Assembly: GCF_000011905.1 (NCBI RefSeq)
Contig: NC_002936.3
Location: 62,001 to 126,000, forward strand
Length of the DNA stretch: 64,000 nt
Source of the DNA: Dehalococcoides mccartyi 195
Lineage (GTDB): Bacteria; Chloroflexota; Dehalococcoidia; Dehalococcoidales; Dehalococcoidaceae
Reading direction: 5' to 3'
Part shown: positions 8,495 to 16,911 of the stretch, piece by piece
Position numbering within the stretch: the stretch's first letter is position 1
How the letters are laid out: each line of letters begins with the position of its first letter
Position numbers and translations under genes: made by a program
The notes under the pieces: generated by a model
What the model was told of the DNA's origin: nothing
The model's database searches: none
What the model saw: the letters and a program-made list of their open reading frames with translations, nothing else

Positions 8495-8914
8495 TTAAAC
8501 CTCCTCGCAGTTTTCATTAAAGTAGCGTAAGCGGTAGTTCTTCCACTTGGCTCTCTTGATTTCAGCCGACATACCAGCTGAGATGGTGCTGCCGAACACC
8601 CAGACCTCTGTACATTTGCTCATTAAGGCGTTGCCGAAGAATAGCCCAAGCTGGCGTTCGGCTGGAATGTTTTCGTTCAAAAACTGTGGAAACAGCAAAT
8701 GTGGTGCAATGGGAATGAAGCCCTTGTCCACGGCGAATCGGCTGTAGCGCTGTGCAGCCTTTACGTTTCCTTCTACATCTCCAGAAAAGGGAGAGCAGAT
8801 ATAGACAATTGGCCTGAATGCCCGAAGCGCCTGTTCTTCTTTTTCGACAGCAGACAATGCTTCGTAGGCGGTTGGGTCGTAGTAACCCTCGCTGTTAAAT
8901 TTATCAATGCTCAT
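8495..8914 (-). CDS. DUF4406-like / nucleoside 2-deoxyribosyltransferase-like protein
   Basis: A 139-residue protein whose C-terminal 100 residues read IVYICSPFSGDVEGNVKAAQ, GFIPIAPHLLFPQFL and CTEVWVFGSTISAGMSAEI. This is the pattern of DUF4406 and the nucleoside deoxyribosyltransferase fold, where the SPF-SGD loop and the PH..FP loop shape the nucleotide pocket. The ATG at 8914 is chosen because GGAGG precedes it; a TTG at 8926 would add four residues. In phages such proteins may act in nucleotide salvage or modification, but no substrate can be read here. Confidence 0.78.
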   Translation of the reverse strand: MSIDKFNSEGYYDPTAYEALSAVEKEEQALRAFRPIVYICSPFSGDVEGNVKAAQRYSRFAVDKGFIPIAPHLLFPQFLNENIPAERQLGLFFGNALMSKCTEVWVFGSTISAGMSAEIKRAKWKNYRLRYFNENCEEV

Positions 8915-8994
8915 TTTGACCTCCAATCCGGGCGGGCTTTTTGTCCACCTCTATTACCCAATGGAGGTCAAAAACGGGTTTGAACGAAAAAGGC

Positions 8995-10935
8995 TCAATC
9001 TTTTTTATAAAAATCTGTCTCGTAGCCATCGGCGCGGAGCAGCAGTCCCTTAGCCCAAGAAGGTGTTCGGCCCATCTGCTCACAGACTGCTTTCAGAGAC
9101 ATCCGTGGATCAGCTTCGATGACGATTTCGTCGTGGACGTGCATGACGATGGAGCAGTGCTGGAGTGTTTGCATGGCGTTGCAAAGGATGTCGCGGGCAG
9201 TTGCTTGTACGATGTTTTCCACGAACTTCGGTCCGTAGGAATCCAGTCGCTCCCACTTCTTCGTAGCACCAACACCTTCGTAGGTGATGCACTGCCCGCC
9301 GAACTTGTTTTCACCGATTCGCGGCTTCACATAGGCAAGCCGCCTGCCGGAAGGAAGCGTAATGAAAAGCATCCCACTCTGGCAGGAGAAAGTGATCCCA
9401 TGCGTCGAGTTGGTGCGTTTATAGCGAACAGCCTCCATAGCGGCCTTGTCCACATCCCACCAGAATTTCACGATGCACGGATTGGCTTGCCGCCATGCGT
9501 CAACCAGCTGAGGGAGTTCGTCCTCTTCAAGTCCCATATCAAGAGCGCCCATTGCTTTGAGCGCACCGACGGAACCACCATAACCGAGGGCGAGTTCAGC
9601 AATCTTGCCTTTTTGACGTAGGTGACCGTTGATGCCATGTTTTTCAACCGGCACCTTGAACATCTGCGATGCGGAGGCGCAGTAGATATCCCCGCCCTTG
9701 GCAAACACATCCTGTCGCCACTCTTCACCAGCCATCCACGCAATCACACGGGCTTCGATGGCGCTGAAGTCTGATACGATTAGCCTAGCTCCGGCCTTTG
9801 GGACGAAGGCGGTGCGGATAAGCTGCGACAGCGTGTCCGGCACATCCTCGTACAGCATTTCAAGTGCATCAAAATCACCGAAACGCACAAGGGCACGCGC
9901 TTCGGCCAAGTCCTCCAGATGGTTCTGAGGGAGGTTTTGCATTTGAATAAGCCTGCCTGCCCAGCGCCCGGTCCGATTGGCACCAAAAAATTGAAACATC
10001 CCACGGGCGCGACCATCGGTACAGACCGCATTCTCCATTGCCTGATACTTACGAACCGATGACTTGGCAAGCTGCTGCCTGAGCGATAGAACGTCTGCAA
10101 GATCCAGAGGTGCTGTTTTGAGTAACTCGGCGACAATCTTTTTTCCAAGCGTGTCGGTCTCCATGCCATTGTCGGCAAGCCATTGCTTCATCTGCTGTAC
10201 GGAGTTCGGATTGTCCAGCTCCGTCAGATGCTTCATCGCGGTTGTGAGCTCTGAACGGGAGCGACCATCCATTGCGATAGCCTCTTGGACCAGTGTCATA
10301 TCCAGCGCCACACCTCGGTCATTGATCTCCTGGTCGAGGTGGTATTCGTCCCAGATACTATCCTGAACCGGGAACCTGGTGAGCTTTTCTTGAATGGACA
10401 TTTCAGTTTCAATATCACGGATGTTATATTTCTTAAATGCCGACCATTTATCGGGTGCGTGATAGAGGTGATTCCGGGTGCGCTGTCCATTGGATTTCGT
10501 TGGAGCACAAGGCTGGCTGAAGTATTTGATGAGATCCTTACCTTCGGTGAGTTTCTGCTTGTCCAGCTTAAGTACCGAGCCGACGCCTTCCAGCGACAGA
10601 GGCAGCCCCATCGTCGCTGCCCATACCATTGAACATTTCCATGAGGCAGGGTTGATGTATTTGCCGGTGGGGAGTCCAAGAAAGCGAGACAGGCAGATCC
10701 GTTCAAAGTTTGCGTTGAATGCCCACTTGATCACCGTTTCATCCGTGAGTGCGGTGATAACATCGCTGGGCAGCTTCTCCCCGCTGGTAAGGTCAACGAC
10801 CTGAACCTCGCCGCCGTCGACGCTATAACCGAAAAGCAGTATCTCGAAATCTGGTGATTCGACATAGCGGTATACACCTGATTTGGCTAGATTGGCGCTG
10901 CTATAGGTTTCAATATCTATTGAGAGTGATTTCAT
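8995..10935 (-). CDS. Phage DNA polymerase, family A
   Basis: A 646-residue polymerase I-type enzyme. It opens with a 3'-5' exonuclease-like domain (SIDIETYSSANLAKSGVYRY) and has the polymerase motifs A (SDFSAIEARVIAWMAGEEW), B (RQKGKIAELALGYGGSVGAL) and C (MHVHDEIVIEAD). The acidic residues of A and C that hold the two metals are present. It lacks a 5'-3' exonuclease domain, as phage versions do. It is the most upstream complete large gene of the prophage operon; the DUF2815-like gene that normally precedes it is truncated at 11.23 kb. Confidence 0.92.
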   Translation of the reverse strand: MKSLSIDIETYSSANLAKSGVYRYVESPDFEILLFGYSVDGGEVQVVDLTSGEKLPSDVITALTDETVIKWAFNANFERICLSRFLGLPTGKYINPASWKCSMVWAATMGLPLSLEGVGSVLKLDKQKLTEGKDLIKYFSQPCAPTKSNGQRTRNHLYHAPDKWSAFKKYNIRDIETEMSIQEKLTRFPVQDSIWDEYHLDQEINDRGVALDMTLVQEAIAMDGRSRSELTTAMKHLTELDNPNSVQQMKQWLADNGMETDTLGKKIVAELLKTAPLDLADVLSLRQQLAKSSVRKYQAMENAVCTDGRARGMFQFFGANRTGRWAGRLIQMQNLPQNHLEDLAEARALVRFGDFDALEMLYEDVPDTLSQLIRTAFVPKAGARLIVSDFSAIEARVIAWMAGEEWRQDVFAKGGDIYCASASQMFKVPVEKHGINGHLRQKGKIAELALGYGGSVGALKAMGALDMGLEEDELPQLVDAWRQANPCIVKFWWDVDKAAMEAVRYKRTNSTHGITFSCQSGMLFITLPSGRRLAYVKPRIGENKFGGQCITYEGVGATKKWERLDSYGPKFVENIVQATARDILCNAMQTLQHCSIVMHVHDEIVIEADPRMSLKAVCEQMGRTPSWAKGLLLRADGYETDFYKKD

Positions 10936-10996
10936 AGTTGACCATCCTTTTATAAGGAAAGGCGGTAAAGAATTTCTCTACCGCCGTCCACAGTTT

Positions 10997-11170
10997 TTAC
11001 TTGAAGTCCCGCATTCGTTTTTCGTGATACTCTTTATCACGAGCTTCGCGCTCTTCGTCACGTTTTGCCCTCTTGCGATCGCCTCGAATGCTCTGAATCA
11101 TTGAGATCAGGAACGTGACACAGAGAGCTGAGTACAATCCTAAAAGGATGTTTAGTAAAATCGTTGTCAT
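10997..11170 (-). CDS. Small phage membrane protein
   Basis: A 57-codon gene. The protein starts MTTILLNILLGLYSALCVTF, a single membrane helix, and ends in a charged Arg/Lys/Glu-rich tail (RGDRKRAKRDEEREAR). It sits between polA and the truncated DUF2815-like gene, in the same direction. The helix-plus-charged-tail design is clear, but function is unknown. Confidence 0.6.
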   Translation of the reverse strand: MTTILLNILLGLYSALCVTFLISMIQSIRGDRKRAKRDEEREARDKEYHEKRMRDFK

Positions 11171-11187
11171 TGGTTTACCGTCCTTTC

Positions 11188-11232
11188 TTAAGACAAAAAG
11201 TCGTCATCATCGTCTGTTGCGAAATCGGACTC
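11188..11232 (-). pseudogene. C-terminal remnant of a DUF2815-like phage gene
   Basis: The minus strand reads SDFATDDDDDFLS and a stop at 11188. DUF2815 (ssDNA-binding-like) proteins end in such an acidic tail and are normally encoded directly upstream of phage polA. Only about 13-15 codons remain; beyond about 11227-11235 the sequence fits a plus-strand helicase instead. The exact breakpoint cannot be set because both strands can be read for a few codons. Confidence 0.55.
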
Positions 11233-12357
11233 GGCAGTTTTAAGTCTACCCTCACCAGTTTGGCCCTTTGCCACTTCGGAGACTTTGATTCCCGGCATAT
11301 CCCTGCTTCTTGGGTTGATACCGATAATGCTTTAGAAAAGCTGATGTTCTTATGCAAGGATGCCCCTCTTCTTATTGATGACTGGGCACCGGGGCAGGAC
11401 GCGGGAAAAGCCCGCCAGCTGGAAACAAGAGCGGAGCGTATTGTCAGGGCCCAGGGCAACCGCCAGGGCAAAGGGCGCTTAAGATCTGATACATCTGCCC
11501 GCCCGAGCTATATTCCCCGCGGTATGCTCATTACATCAGGGGAGCAACTGCCTTCCGGCCACAGCCACACTGCCAGGCTCTACACGGTAGAGCTGGAACG
11601 TGAGGATATAGATATCAATAACTTAACTACCGCGCAGCAAAACACCCCGTATTATCGCCAGGCAATGGCCCACTACTTAACTTGGCTTTCAGGTAAATGG
11701 GATTCTATTAAGAAATCCATCCCGGATGATTTTTTGGCGTTAAGGGGTCAAGTTATGAATAAAGGCCTTCATGCACGGTTGCCTGAGGTTATTGCTCTAC
11801 TTTGCTTAGGGCTTAAGTATGGGCTTGATTTTGCAGTGGAATGCGGAGCCCTCACCCTTGAGGAGTCTAACGAGGTTTGGGAAGAAGGGATGAGTGCATT
11901 TATTTCACAAGCAACAGACCAAGGATCTAGAGTTGAAGAAGAGCGGCCGGCAAAACGTTTTATTGAGATACTTAATTCACTAAAAGAATCAGGATCCGCG
12001 ATACTTGGCGATAGGAATGATGACTGTATAAGGCAAGTGGGCCCGGCACAAACACTGGTTGGGTGGAATGATCAGCAAAACGGACATGTCCTTATACTTG
12101 GCCAAACTGCATATAAAGCGGTTAAAGATCATTGCCGTCGCACTGATGAACCCTACACTATCAAATACAATGCGGTTATAAAAGATTTGAGAAGAATGGG
12201 GTATATAGACTGCCCCAGTCAAAAAATAGCTACTCATAATGTCTGTATAGCCAATGGGCAAAAAAGAGTACTCAAGCTTAGGAAAGTATTATTAAATGAA
12301 AGAGAAAATAATGATGAAAATAACGCTTTTTCCGCGCCGGGCCCTCTTATGTTGTAA
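11227..12357 (+). pseudogene. 5'-truncated DUF927-type helicase/primase
   Basis: About 376 codons of a plasmid/phage replicative helicase. The readable part begins at its Walker A-like loop (GLGSFKST), then HFGDFDSRHIPASW, TDNALEKLMFLCKDAPLLIDDWAPG (Walker B and sensor region) and RAQGNRQGKGRLRSD. Family members have several hundred residues before this loop, which are missing. The frame stays open to 12357, so the C-terminal part is not otherwise damaged. An ATG at 11164 is in frame but the residues from it come from the prophage side, so it is not a credible start. The gene lies directly before the GTGTAGA array, consistent with a replication initiator/helicase of a plasmid-like element. 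Confidence 0.75.
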
Positions 12358-12360
12358 AAG

Positions 12361-12578
12361 GTGTAGAGGTGTAGAATGATGTTTTTTCCAAACGTAACTT
12401 ACGTACTCTACACTTTTTTAAAAAAAGGTGTAGAAAAGTGTAGAGAGAAGTGTAGAGTTGGTGTAGAGATAGCGTAGAGCGTTTAAAGCTAAAACAGTAA
12501 AAATAACAAAAAGGTGTAGAAGTAGTGTAGTAAACGTAAAGTAAAGCTAAAAAGTAATTAAATTCTACACTTCTACAC
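12361..12578. repeat. Iteron-like GTGTAGA array
   Basis: Ten exact GTGTAGA words: seven on the plus strand (12361, 12369, 12428, 12438, 12450, 12461, 12514) and three inverted as TCTACAC (12407, 12564, 12572). Near-matches are GCGTAGA at 12472 and GTGTAGT at 12525. Successive starts from 12428 to 12472 are 10, 12, 11 and 11 bp apart, one helical turn. The block is A+T-rich, carries a second direct repeat (TAAAGCTAAAA at 12484 and near 12542), has no gene, and follows the truncated helicase. This is the structure of an initiator-binding iteron array, or else of a multi-site operator. Confidence 0.75.
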
Positions 12579-12627
12579 TAAAAACTATAAGAGACCACTG
12601 AAAAACAAAAATGTTAAGGAGACTGAA

Positions 12628-12981
12628 ATGGACAATAAGGCACAAAATGACAGTTTACCGGTTAAAATCCTTAAAACAATAATTAAAAATCTAGTTATTC
12701 TCTTTCCAACCATTGTGATGGCATTCCTCACTCTATGCATGGCCGGGGGGATATTTGCACCGCCGCTTCTATTCTTCCCTGAATACATAGAAAAACTAGC
12801 AGAGTTACTTAACGCAAAAACCGGAGCAGAGCTATTCATACTAAAACTCCTTCCTGTTTCCAGCTTAGTTGCGATTTTGGCTTGCTCTGTTGTTTTTATT
12901 CGGCGTGCAGCCATTGTGTCAAATGAAGTATCCAATGCATGGCTTGAGAAACTAGGTTTGAATAAAAAAGGAGAAGACTAA
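12628..12981 (+). CDS. Small membrane protein of the integrated element
   Basis: A 117-residue protein with two hydrophobic helices, one around residues 20-50 (NLVILFPTIVMAFLTLCMAG) and one around 72-92 (LKLLPVSSLVAILACSVVFI). Between them lies a short amphipathic loop. It has AAGGAG upstream of the ATG at 12628. It opens a run of closely spaced plus-strand genes that leads to the serine recombinase (next gene 4 bases on). Family and function are not recognised. Confidence 0.7.
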   Translation: MDNKAQNDSLPVKILKTIIKNLVILFPTIVMAFLTLCMAGGIFAPPLLFFPEYIEKLAELLNAKTGAELFILKLLPVSSLVAILACSVVFIRRAAIVSNEVSNAWLEKLGLNKKGED

Positions 12982-12985
12982 GGCA

Positions 12986-13225
12986 ATGATAAGCAATACT
13001 GTTAAGGAAATGTTGAATAGCCCGGATGTCGAGAAACAAAAACTCGGCGTAGTGATGGCAATGTCGGAAACCATGTCGGCATGCGTTAAAGAGTTGGGCG
13101 TACAAGAAGAATATAGGCCAAAGGTACTGGAGATGCTTCTATCAGGGGGTGAAACGCTAGGTGTGGACGGATCGGTAGGCGTTTTGTTTTCCATCATGGA
13201 CCAACGAAAAGCAAGGAGCAACTAA
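12986..13225 (+). CDS. Hypothetical protein before the recombinase
   Basis: A 79-residue soluble, mostly helical protein with no recognised motif (VKEMLNSPDVEKQKLGVVMA near the start). The stop codon at 13223-13225 is followed at once by the recombinase ATG at 13226, so the two are almost surely co-translated. That close pairing suggests a partner or regulator of the recombinase, but this is inference from spacing only. Confidence 0.65.
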   Translation: MISNTVKEMLNSPDVEKQKLGVVMAMSETMSACVKELGVQEEYRPKVLEMLLSGGETLGVDGSVGVLFSIMDQRKARSN

Positions 13226-13843
13226 ATGAAAGTAGCTCTATACGCCAGGGTATCAACTAAAGACAAAGAGCAAAACCCGGAGCTGCAGCTCGCAGCGCTT
13301 CGTAAATACTGTGCCGACAATGGTTGGGAAATCTACCGGGAATATACAGATGAGGCTTCTGCATCAGATTTTACCGGGCGCAAGGCTTGGACGGCGCTGA
13401 TGAAGGAGGCCCAACTGAAAAAGTTCAATGTTCTGCTTGTCTGGAAACTTGACCGAGCTTTTAGATCTGTGATCCATGCCGTAAATTCCATGCAGATGCT
13501 TAATAGCTATAATGTCGGTTTTAAATCTTATATGGACTCCGGCATTGATACCACTACTCCAATGGGGAATTTTGTTTTCTCCATAATGACGGCGGCCGCA
13601 GAACTGGAGCAATCAACTATAAGACAAAGAGTTAATGCCGGAATTGCTTATGCAAAAGAGAATGGCACCAAATCAGGCAAAGCAATCGGTCGGCCGAGAA
13701 AGAGTATCGACTTCACAAAAGTTTTGGAAGCGTTCAATCGCGTGGAAATGAATTATACCAGGGCAGCCCGGCTTTTAACCGAGCAAACCGGGGTAAAAGT
13801 AACCCCGGGCTATGTTTATAACCAAATCAAGCGAGGTGGCTGA
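13226..13843 (+). CDS. Serine site-specific recombinase (resolvase/invertase type)
   Basis: A 205-residue small serine recombinase. The catalytic serine is S10 in YARVSTKD, with R8 beside it; the arginine-bearing region VWKLDRAFRS is near residue 72 and the regulatory-helix segment MTAAAELEQSTIRQRVNAG is near 115-135. The last 45 residues form a helix-turn-helix (AARLLTEQTG...TPGYVYNQIKRG) that binds the recombination site. Length is that of resolvases and invertases, not of large integrases. It could resolve element dimers or act in integration at a site such as ssrA, as described for Dehalococcoides rdh islands; its target is not visible here. Confidence 0.9.
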   Translation: MKVALYARVSTKDKEQNPELQLAALRKYCADNGWEIYREYTDEASASDFTGRKAWTALMKEAQLKKFNVLLVWKLDRAFRSVIHAVNSMQMLNSYNVGFKSYMDSGIDTTTPMGNFVFSIMTAAAELEQSTIRQRVNAGIAYAKENGTKSGKAIGRPRKSIDFTKVLEAFNRVEMNYTRAARLLTEQTGVKVTPGYVYNQIKRGG

Positions 13844-14004
13844 TGTTTTTAACAAAGAAAATGCTTTATATGTTTGGGGTGATCTATTTCCTATTGGGGG
13901 CTGCGCTTGTTTCCTTATTGGCAGGTTATAACATTTGGTTCGTCGTATGTTTTACCGCTAGCTTTATCATCCAGATGATTCTTCTGTGGGTTAGGAGGCG
14001 ATAA
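13843..14004 (+). CDS. 53-residue membrane protein
   Basis: This short gene overlaps the recombinase stop by one base (TGATG). The protein starts MFLTKKMLYMFGVIYFLLG and has two hydrophobic helices separated by AGYN, ending in WVRRR. Its last codons contain the AGGAGG that serves as ribosome site for the next gene. Overlaps on both sides support it as a real, coupled gene. Function unknown. Confidence 0.6.
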   Translation: MFLTKKMLYMFGVIYFLLGAALVSLLAGYNIWFVVCFTASFIIQMILLWVRRR

Positions 14005-14008
14005 AGAT

Positions 14009-14266
14009 ATGGTACTTGCGGCAAAAGCCAGAAAAGCGTTGATGGAATTTAATATTGCCCTTGATGATCTGCATGACCCCCTTTTTGCCGGGCTTATTGA
14101 ACAAGTTGAAAAGTGCAGCGGGCCCGCAGGGTGTGACAACTGCCCTATGAAGAATAAATGCCAAGGGCTTTGGGATCAGGCAGTCTCCCGGATTAATGGC
14201 GGTATGAAGATTGATGATTTTCTATATTACTATAACGAATTCAAAAATATGGAGGGGCAGAAATGA
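14009..14266 (+). CDS. Small cysteine-containing protein
   Basis: An 85-residue protein with the cluster CSGPAGCDNCPMKNKC in the middle, a four-cysteine pattern that could hold zinc or an iron-sulfur cluster. Helical segments flank it. An AGGAGG ribosome site lies 8 bases upstream and the stop overlaps the next start by 4 bases (ATGA). It belongs to the recombinase gene run; no family is recognised. Confidence 0.65.
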   Translation: MVLAAKARKALMEFNIALDDLHDPLFAGLIEQVEKCSGPAGCDNCPMKNKCQGLWDQAVSRINGGMKIDDFLYYYNEFKNMEGQK

Positions 14267-14553
14267 GGAATATCTTTAAACTGGATTACACCCTTGTTTC
14301 CAAAGATGATCCGTTATGGCTTAAGATACGTGCGCATCCTCTGGTATTAGAAATACGACGGGTAATAGGCAAAAAACGAGATAGCATCCTCTATAAAAGT
14401 GGACCAAAATTATGGAGAAGGTTTTGGAGAACGTTAATTATGACACGCATATTCTTGAAATTGTTTTATTATAAAAACACCTTTGGGTATATCAAGAATT
14501 TTTTACTTTTTTGGAGCTACCACTGGGAAAGGTATAGGAGGATAATTAAATGA
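14263..14553 (+). CDS. Hypothetical basic protein ending the recombinase operon
   Basis: A 96-residue protein, strongly basic and aromatic (KLWRRFWRTLIMTRIFLKLF, later FLLFWSYHWERYRR). It overlaps the preceding gene by 4 bases, so expression is likely coupled. There is no clear membrane helix of full length and no known motif. It is the last gene before a gene-free stretch that holds two hairpins. Confidence 0.55.
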   Translation: MRNIFKLDYTLVSKDDPLWLKIRAHPLVLEIRRVIGKKRDSILYKSGPKLWRRFWRTLIMTRIFLKLFYYKNTFGYIKNFLLFWSYHWERYRRIIK

Positions 14554-14872
14554 GTTTCTAATTACATATTATTCGAGTCTGATTTGTGATATGAAGGCGC
14601 ATATTATACCATAAACAAAAAGAGTCAGGGGATCATTTTTCTGCCATTAAAAATGATCCCCTTAAGGTGCCGCTTGAGATACCCTTTTGGCAGTAGAAGA
14701 CACCTTTACGATTCAAACTGAGATGTTTTCGGCACTTTTAGAGACACTTTAGATTTTAGACGGGGAGTTCAGCCCTCTGCGTTACCCCCAACTCCTCGTC
14801 TAATGTGTATATATGCCTCGATAGATACTTAGCATCGCTGAGCTATAATCGTGTGTACAGGGGCAAAAGAAA
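14554..14872. other. Gene-free stretch with two strong hairpins
   Basis: No credible gene is seen. A perfect 13-bp stem (GGGGATCATTTTT and its inverse, 8-base loop) spans 14628-14661 and could end the recombinase operon. A second inverted repeat spans 14756-14803: 14-bp arms beginning TTAGACG with one mismatch and a 20-base loop. Between the two lies unassigned sequence; a small RNA cannot be excluded. Confidence 0.6.
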
Positions 14873-14898
14873 AAAGGGGAGTTTAACAACTCCCCTTT
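14873..14898 (-). terminator. Terminator of the rdhAB operon
   Basis: A perfect 11-bp stem, AAAGGGGAGTT with its inverse, and a 4-base loop. Read on the minus strand it runs into a T-rich tract (TTTTTTCTTTTG). It lies 22 bases beyond the rdhB stop. Confidence 0.85.
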
Positions 14899-14920
14899 CA
14901 ACATTGCGGATCAAAAGATT

Positions 14921-15205
14921 TTATTCCTTCCTGCCGCTATATGTGCGCCATACAATAAGGTTTAAGATGACAGCCAGTGTGCCAAAGACGCCAAGGTACA
15001 TAAAGGCACTCTGATACTCCATCTCCACGCTCATAGAAGAATACATATGCTGGAAGATAGAGGATACCAAAAGCAGGCTTAGCGCCATAAGGGACCATTC
15101 CCACCATTTAAAACTTATATTCTTAAACTGGGTATAGGTAATAAACCATATTGCGGCACCGCCAATAAGCATACCGACTAAAAAGTAGTATAAAGCACCA
15201 CCCAT
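14921..15205 (-). CDS. rdhB: Reductive dehalogenase membrane anchor
   Basis: A 94-residue integral membrane protein with three hydrophobic helices (YYFLVGMLIGGAAIWFI; LMALSLLLVSSIF; AFMYLGVFGTLAVILNLIVW). Length, helix count and the position 23 bases after rdhA fit the RdhB anchor that holds the catalytic RdhA on the outside of the cytoplasmic membrane. The conserved-looking segment WWEWSL precedes the second helix. It is followed by a good terminator, so rdhA-rdhB form a two-gene unit. Confidence 0.92.
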   Translation of the reverse strand: MGGALYYFLVGMLIGGAAIWFITYTQFKNISFKWWEWSLMALSLLLVSSIFQHMYSSMSVEMEYQSAFMYLGVFGTLAVILNLIVWRTYSGRKE

Positions 15206-15228
15206 AATAATCTATTCCATCCTTTCTC

Positions 15229-16911
15229 TTAAAAAATATCTACGCTTGCGCCGCGTATTGGGTTTTCTGAGGCCCACCATTCATCCCTGCTTGGTGAGTA
15301 GCGCGGGCCGTAGCCGAAGGCTCCTTCCATATTCTTAAAGAAACCGTTAAAAACGGGCGTAGTGGCAACAGTGGACTTGACCAAGTTGTGCACCCAGGAG
15401 TTATTGCTCATAGTGAAGAAGGGGCAGACGGCCTCACAGATGGTACAGTTAATGCATTTGTGATAGTCAAGGTGCCAGCCCTCATAACCGCTTACGCAAT
15501 CCCAGTGTGGTGAGTCATAGCGCGGCCCTTCATGCGAGATAGCTTGGGTAGGACAATGCTCGGCACAGATGCCGCAGGTCTTACAGAACTCGCGGATACC
15601 GGCATCTATAGGCTTGGTGGGGGCAAGAGGCAGGTCGGTAAGCATCCTTAGGGAACCCTTGGTGTTGGAACCGTAGCGGGGCTCAATAATGCTTGATACG
15701 CGTGATTGTTCCCCAAGGCCACTTAAGTTGCCGAAGGCACTGCCCGGACCCCAAGCTTCAACTCCACCACCCATCGAGTTATAGCCAAGGCCTGCAATGA
15801 ATTGCTGAATGCGTGCCTCAACCTCTGTAAAGAGGGGATAGGCAATACAAGAGCATGGGTCCATAGGTATAGAGTGTGCATATTTAAAGCGCTTCTCAGG
15901 GAGCATGATGGTATAGGTGAAGATGTTATCCAGTGCATTGGGTACTGCTATCTTATCATCACCGCCAAAGCGTTTGTAGCTGTAATGCCCCTGGTCTGCA
16001 GGGATATCTTCAAACACAATGGGTATGGCATAATTATCTACTGGGACCGGATATTCAATGTATTCAGCCATATTTGTAATCGTATACCAAGGCCCGAGGC
16101 AAAAGGGCTGGACTTTGGCATAGAAGATTTTCTTCACGTTATCCGTTATCTTAATGGCGCCAACGGAAGAAGCCCCGAAGTAGCGCGCGGCGGTGCGCAT
16201 GATTAACAGGTTCTCTTCAGGCGTACCCTCCCACTTCGGGTAGTTGGTGGTTTTGATATCTGCGTGACCAAATTCATGCAAGCCGTTTATTCCATTCATG
16301 GTTCGCATAGAGAGATAAGGCCTAGAACCTTCATAGCGTCCATAAAGCGGGTTCTCCCAGCAATTATGTGAGCCATTCGTGGCGGCATATATTAGGGCAT
16401 CTTCCCTGCGGTCGCCATAGCCCAGTTCACCAGGGTCATAATCTGGATCAATATTTTCCTTCATCCAGTCTATGCCTGATTTTATAAAGGCACTATCACG
16501 GTATTTTTTACCCTGTAATTCTATTTCTAGTTTTGAATCAACAATGGTATGTCTTCTACCTGTATAGGTTGGAGACAGGTAATCCTCAGGTAAGAAGTAT
16601 GCTCCCTGGTTGTTCCAACCGCTGTATCTTTTTATAAGGCTCCAATCTATATTACAGGTTGGATCCTCATGATCACGCGTGGTAACCCACCATGGATGAT
16701 TGTTTACTTTATTAGCGTGGTCACCCTCTAAAGCTTTACCTGCTGACAGCAGGTCATCAACATCTTTAAACTCATGCGGCAGGTTATTCTCTGCAAGTAC
16801 TGCGGCACCCAGTGCCCCCGCACCGGCTCCTGCCAAACCTAATCTCTTCATGAAATCACGCCTTGTGACTGTAGAATGATATTTTTCACTCATACTTTTA
16901 AAATACCTCAT
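15229..16911 (-). CDS. rdhA: Reductive dehalogenase catalytic subunit
   Basis: A 560-residue corrinoid/iron-sulfur reductive dehalogenase that removes halogen from organohalides as terminal electron acceptor. A Tat signal (TRRDFMKRLGLAGAGAGALG) lies near residue 16. Two [4Fe-4S] motifs are intact in the C-terminal part: CKTCGICAEHCP and, after a distant Cys, CINCTICEAVCP. The enzyme is complete in length. The first ATG (16911) overlaps the stop of a leader ORF; the family-typical start MSEKYHS lies six codons later and has only a weak ribosome site. The substrate cannot be told from sequence. A divergent MarR-type gene with an operator dyad suggests repression control. Confidence 0.95.
   Translation of the reverse strand: MRYFKSMSEKYHSTVTRRDFMKRLGLAGAGAGALGAAVLAENNLPHEFKDVDDLLSAGKALEGDHANKVNNHPWWVTTRDHEDPTCNIDWSLIKRYSGWNNQGAYFLPEDYLSPTYTGRRHTIVDSKLEIELQGKKYRDSAFIKSGIDWMKENIDPDYDPGELGYGDRREDALIYAATNGSHNCWENPLYGRYEGSRPYLSMRTMNGINGLHEFGHADIKTTNYPKWEGTPEENLLIMRTAARYFGASSVGAIKITDNVKKIFYAKVQPFCLGPWYTITNMAEYIEYPVPVDNYAIPIVFEDIPADQGHYSYKRFGGDDKIAVPNALDNIFTYTIMLPEKRFKYAHSIPMDPCSCIAYPLFTEVEARIQQFIAGLGYNSMGGGVEAWGPGSAFGNLSGLGEQSRVSSIIEPRYGSNTKGSLRMLTDLPLAPTKPIDAGIREFCKTCGICAEHCPTQAISHEGPRYDSPHWDCVSGYEGWHLDYHKCINCTICEAVCPFFTMSNNSWVHNLVKSTVATTPVFNGFFKNMEGAFGYGPRYSPSRDEWWASENPIRGASVDIF

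Noticed and set aside
12361-12578. CRISPR array
   Set aside because: The repeat unit is 7 bases with about 11-base phasing and no unique spacers; not a CRISPR.
14756-14803. 3' end of a tmRNA (ssrA), the known island integration site
   Set aside because: The stem-loop has no CCA-type end, T-arm consensus or tag frame; it is only a hairpin.
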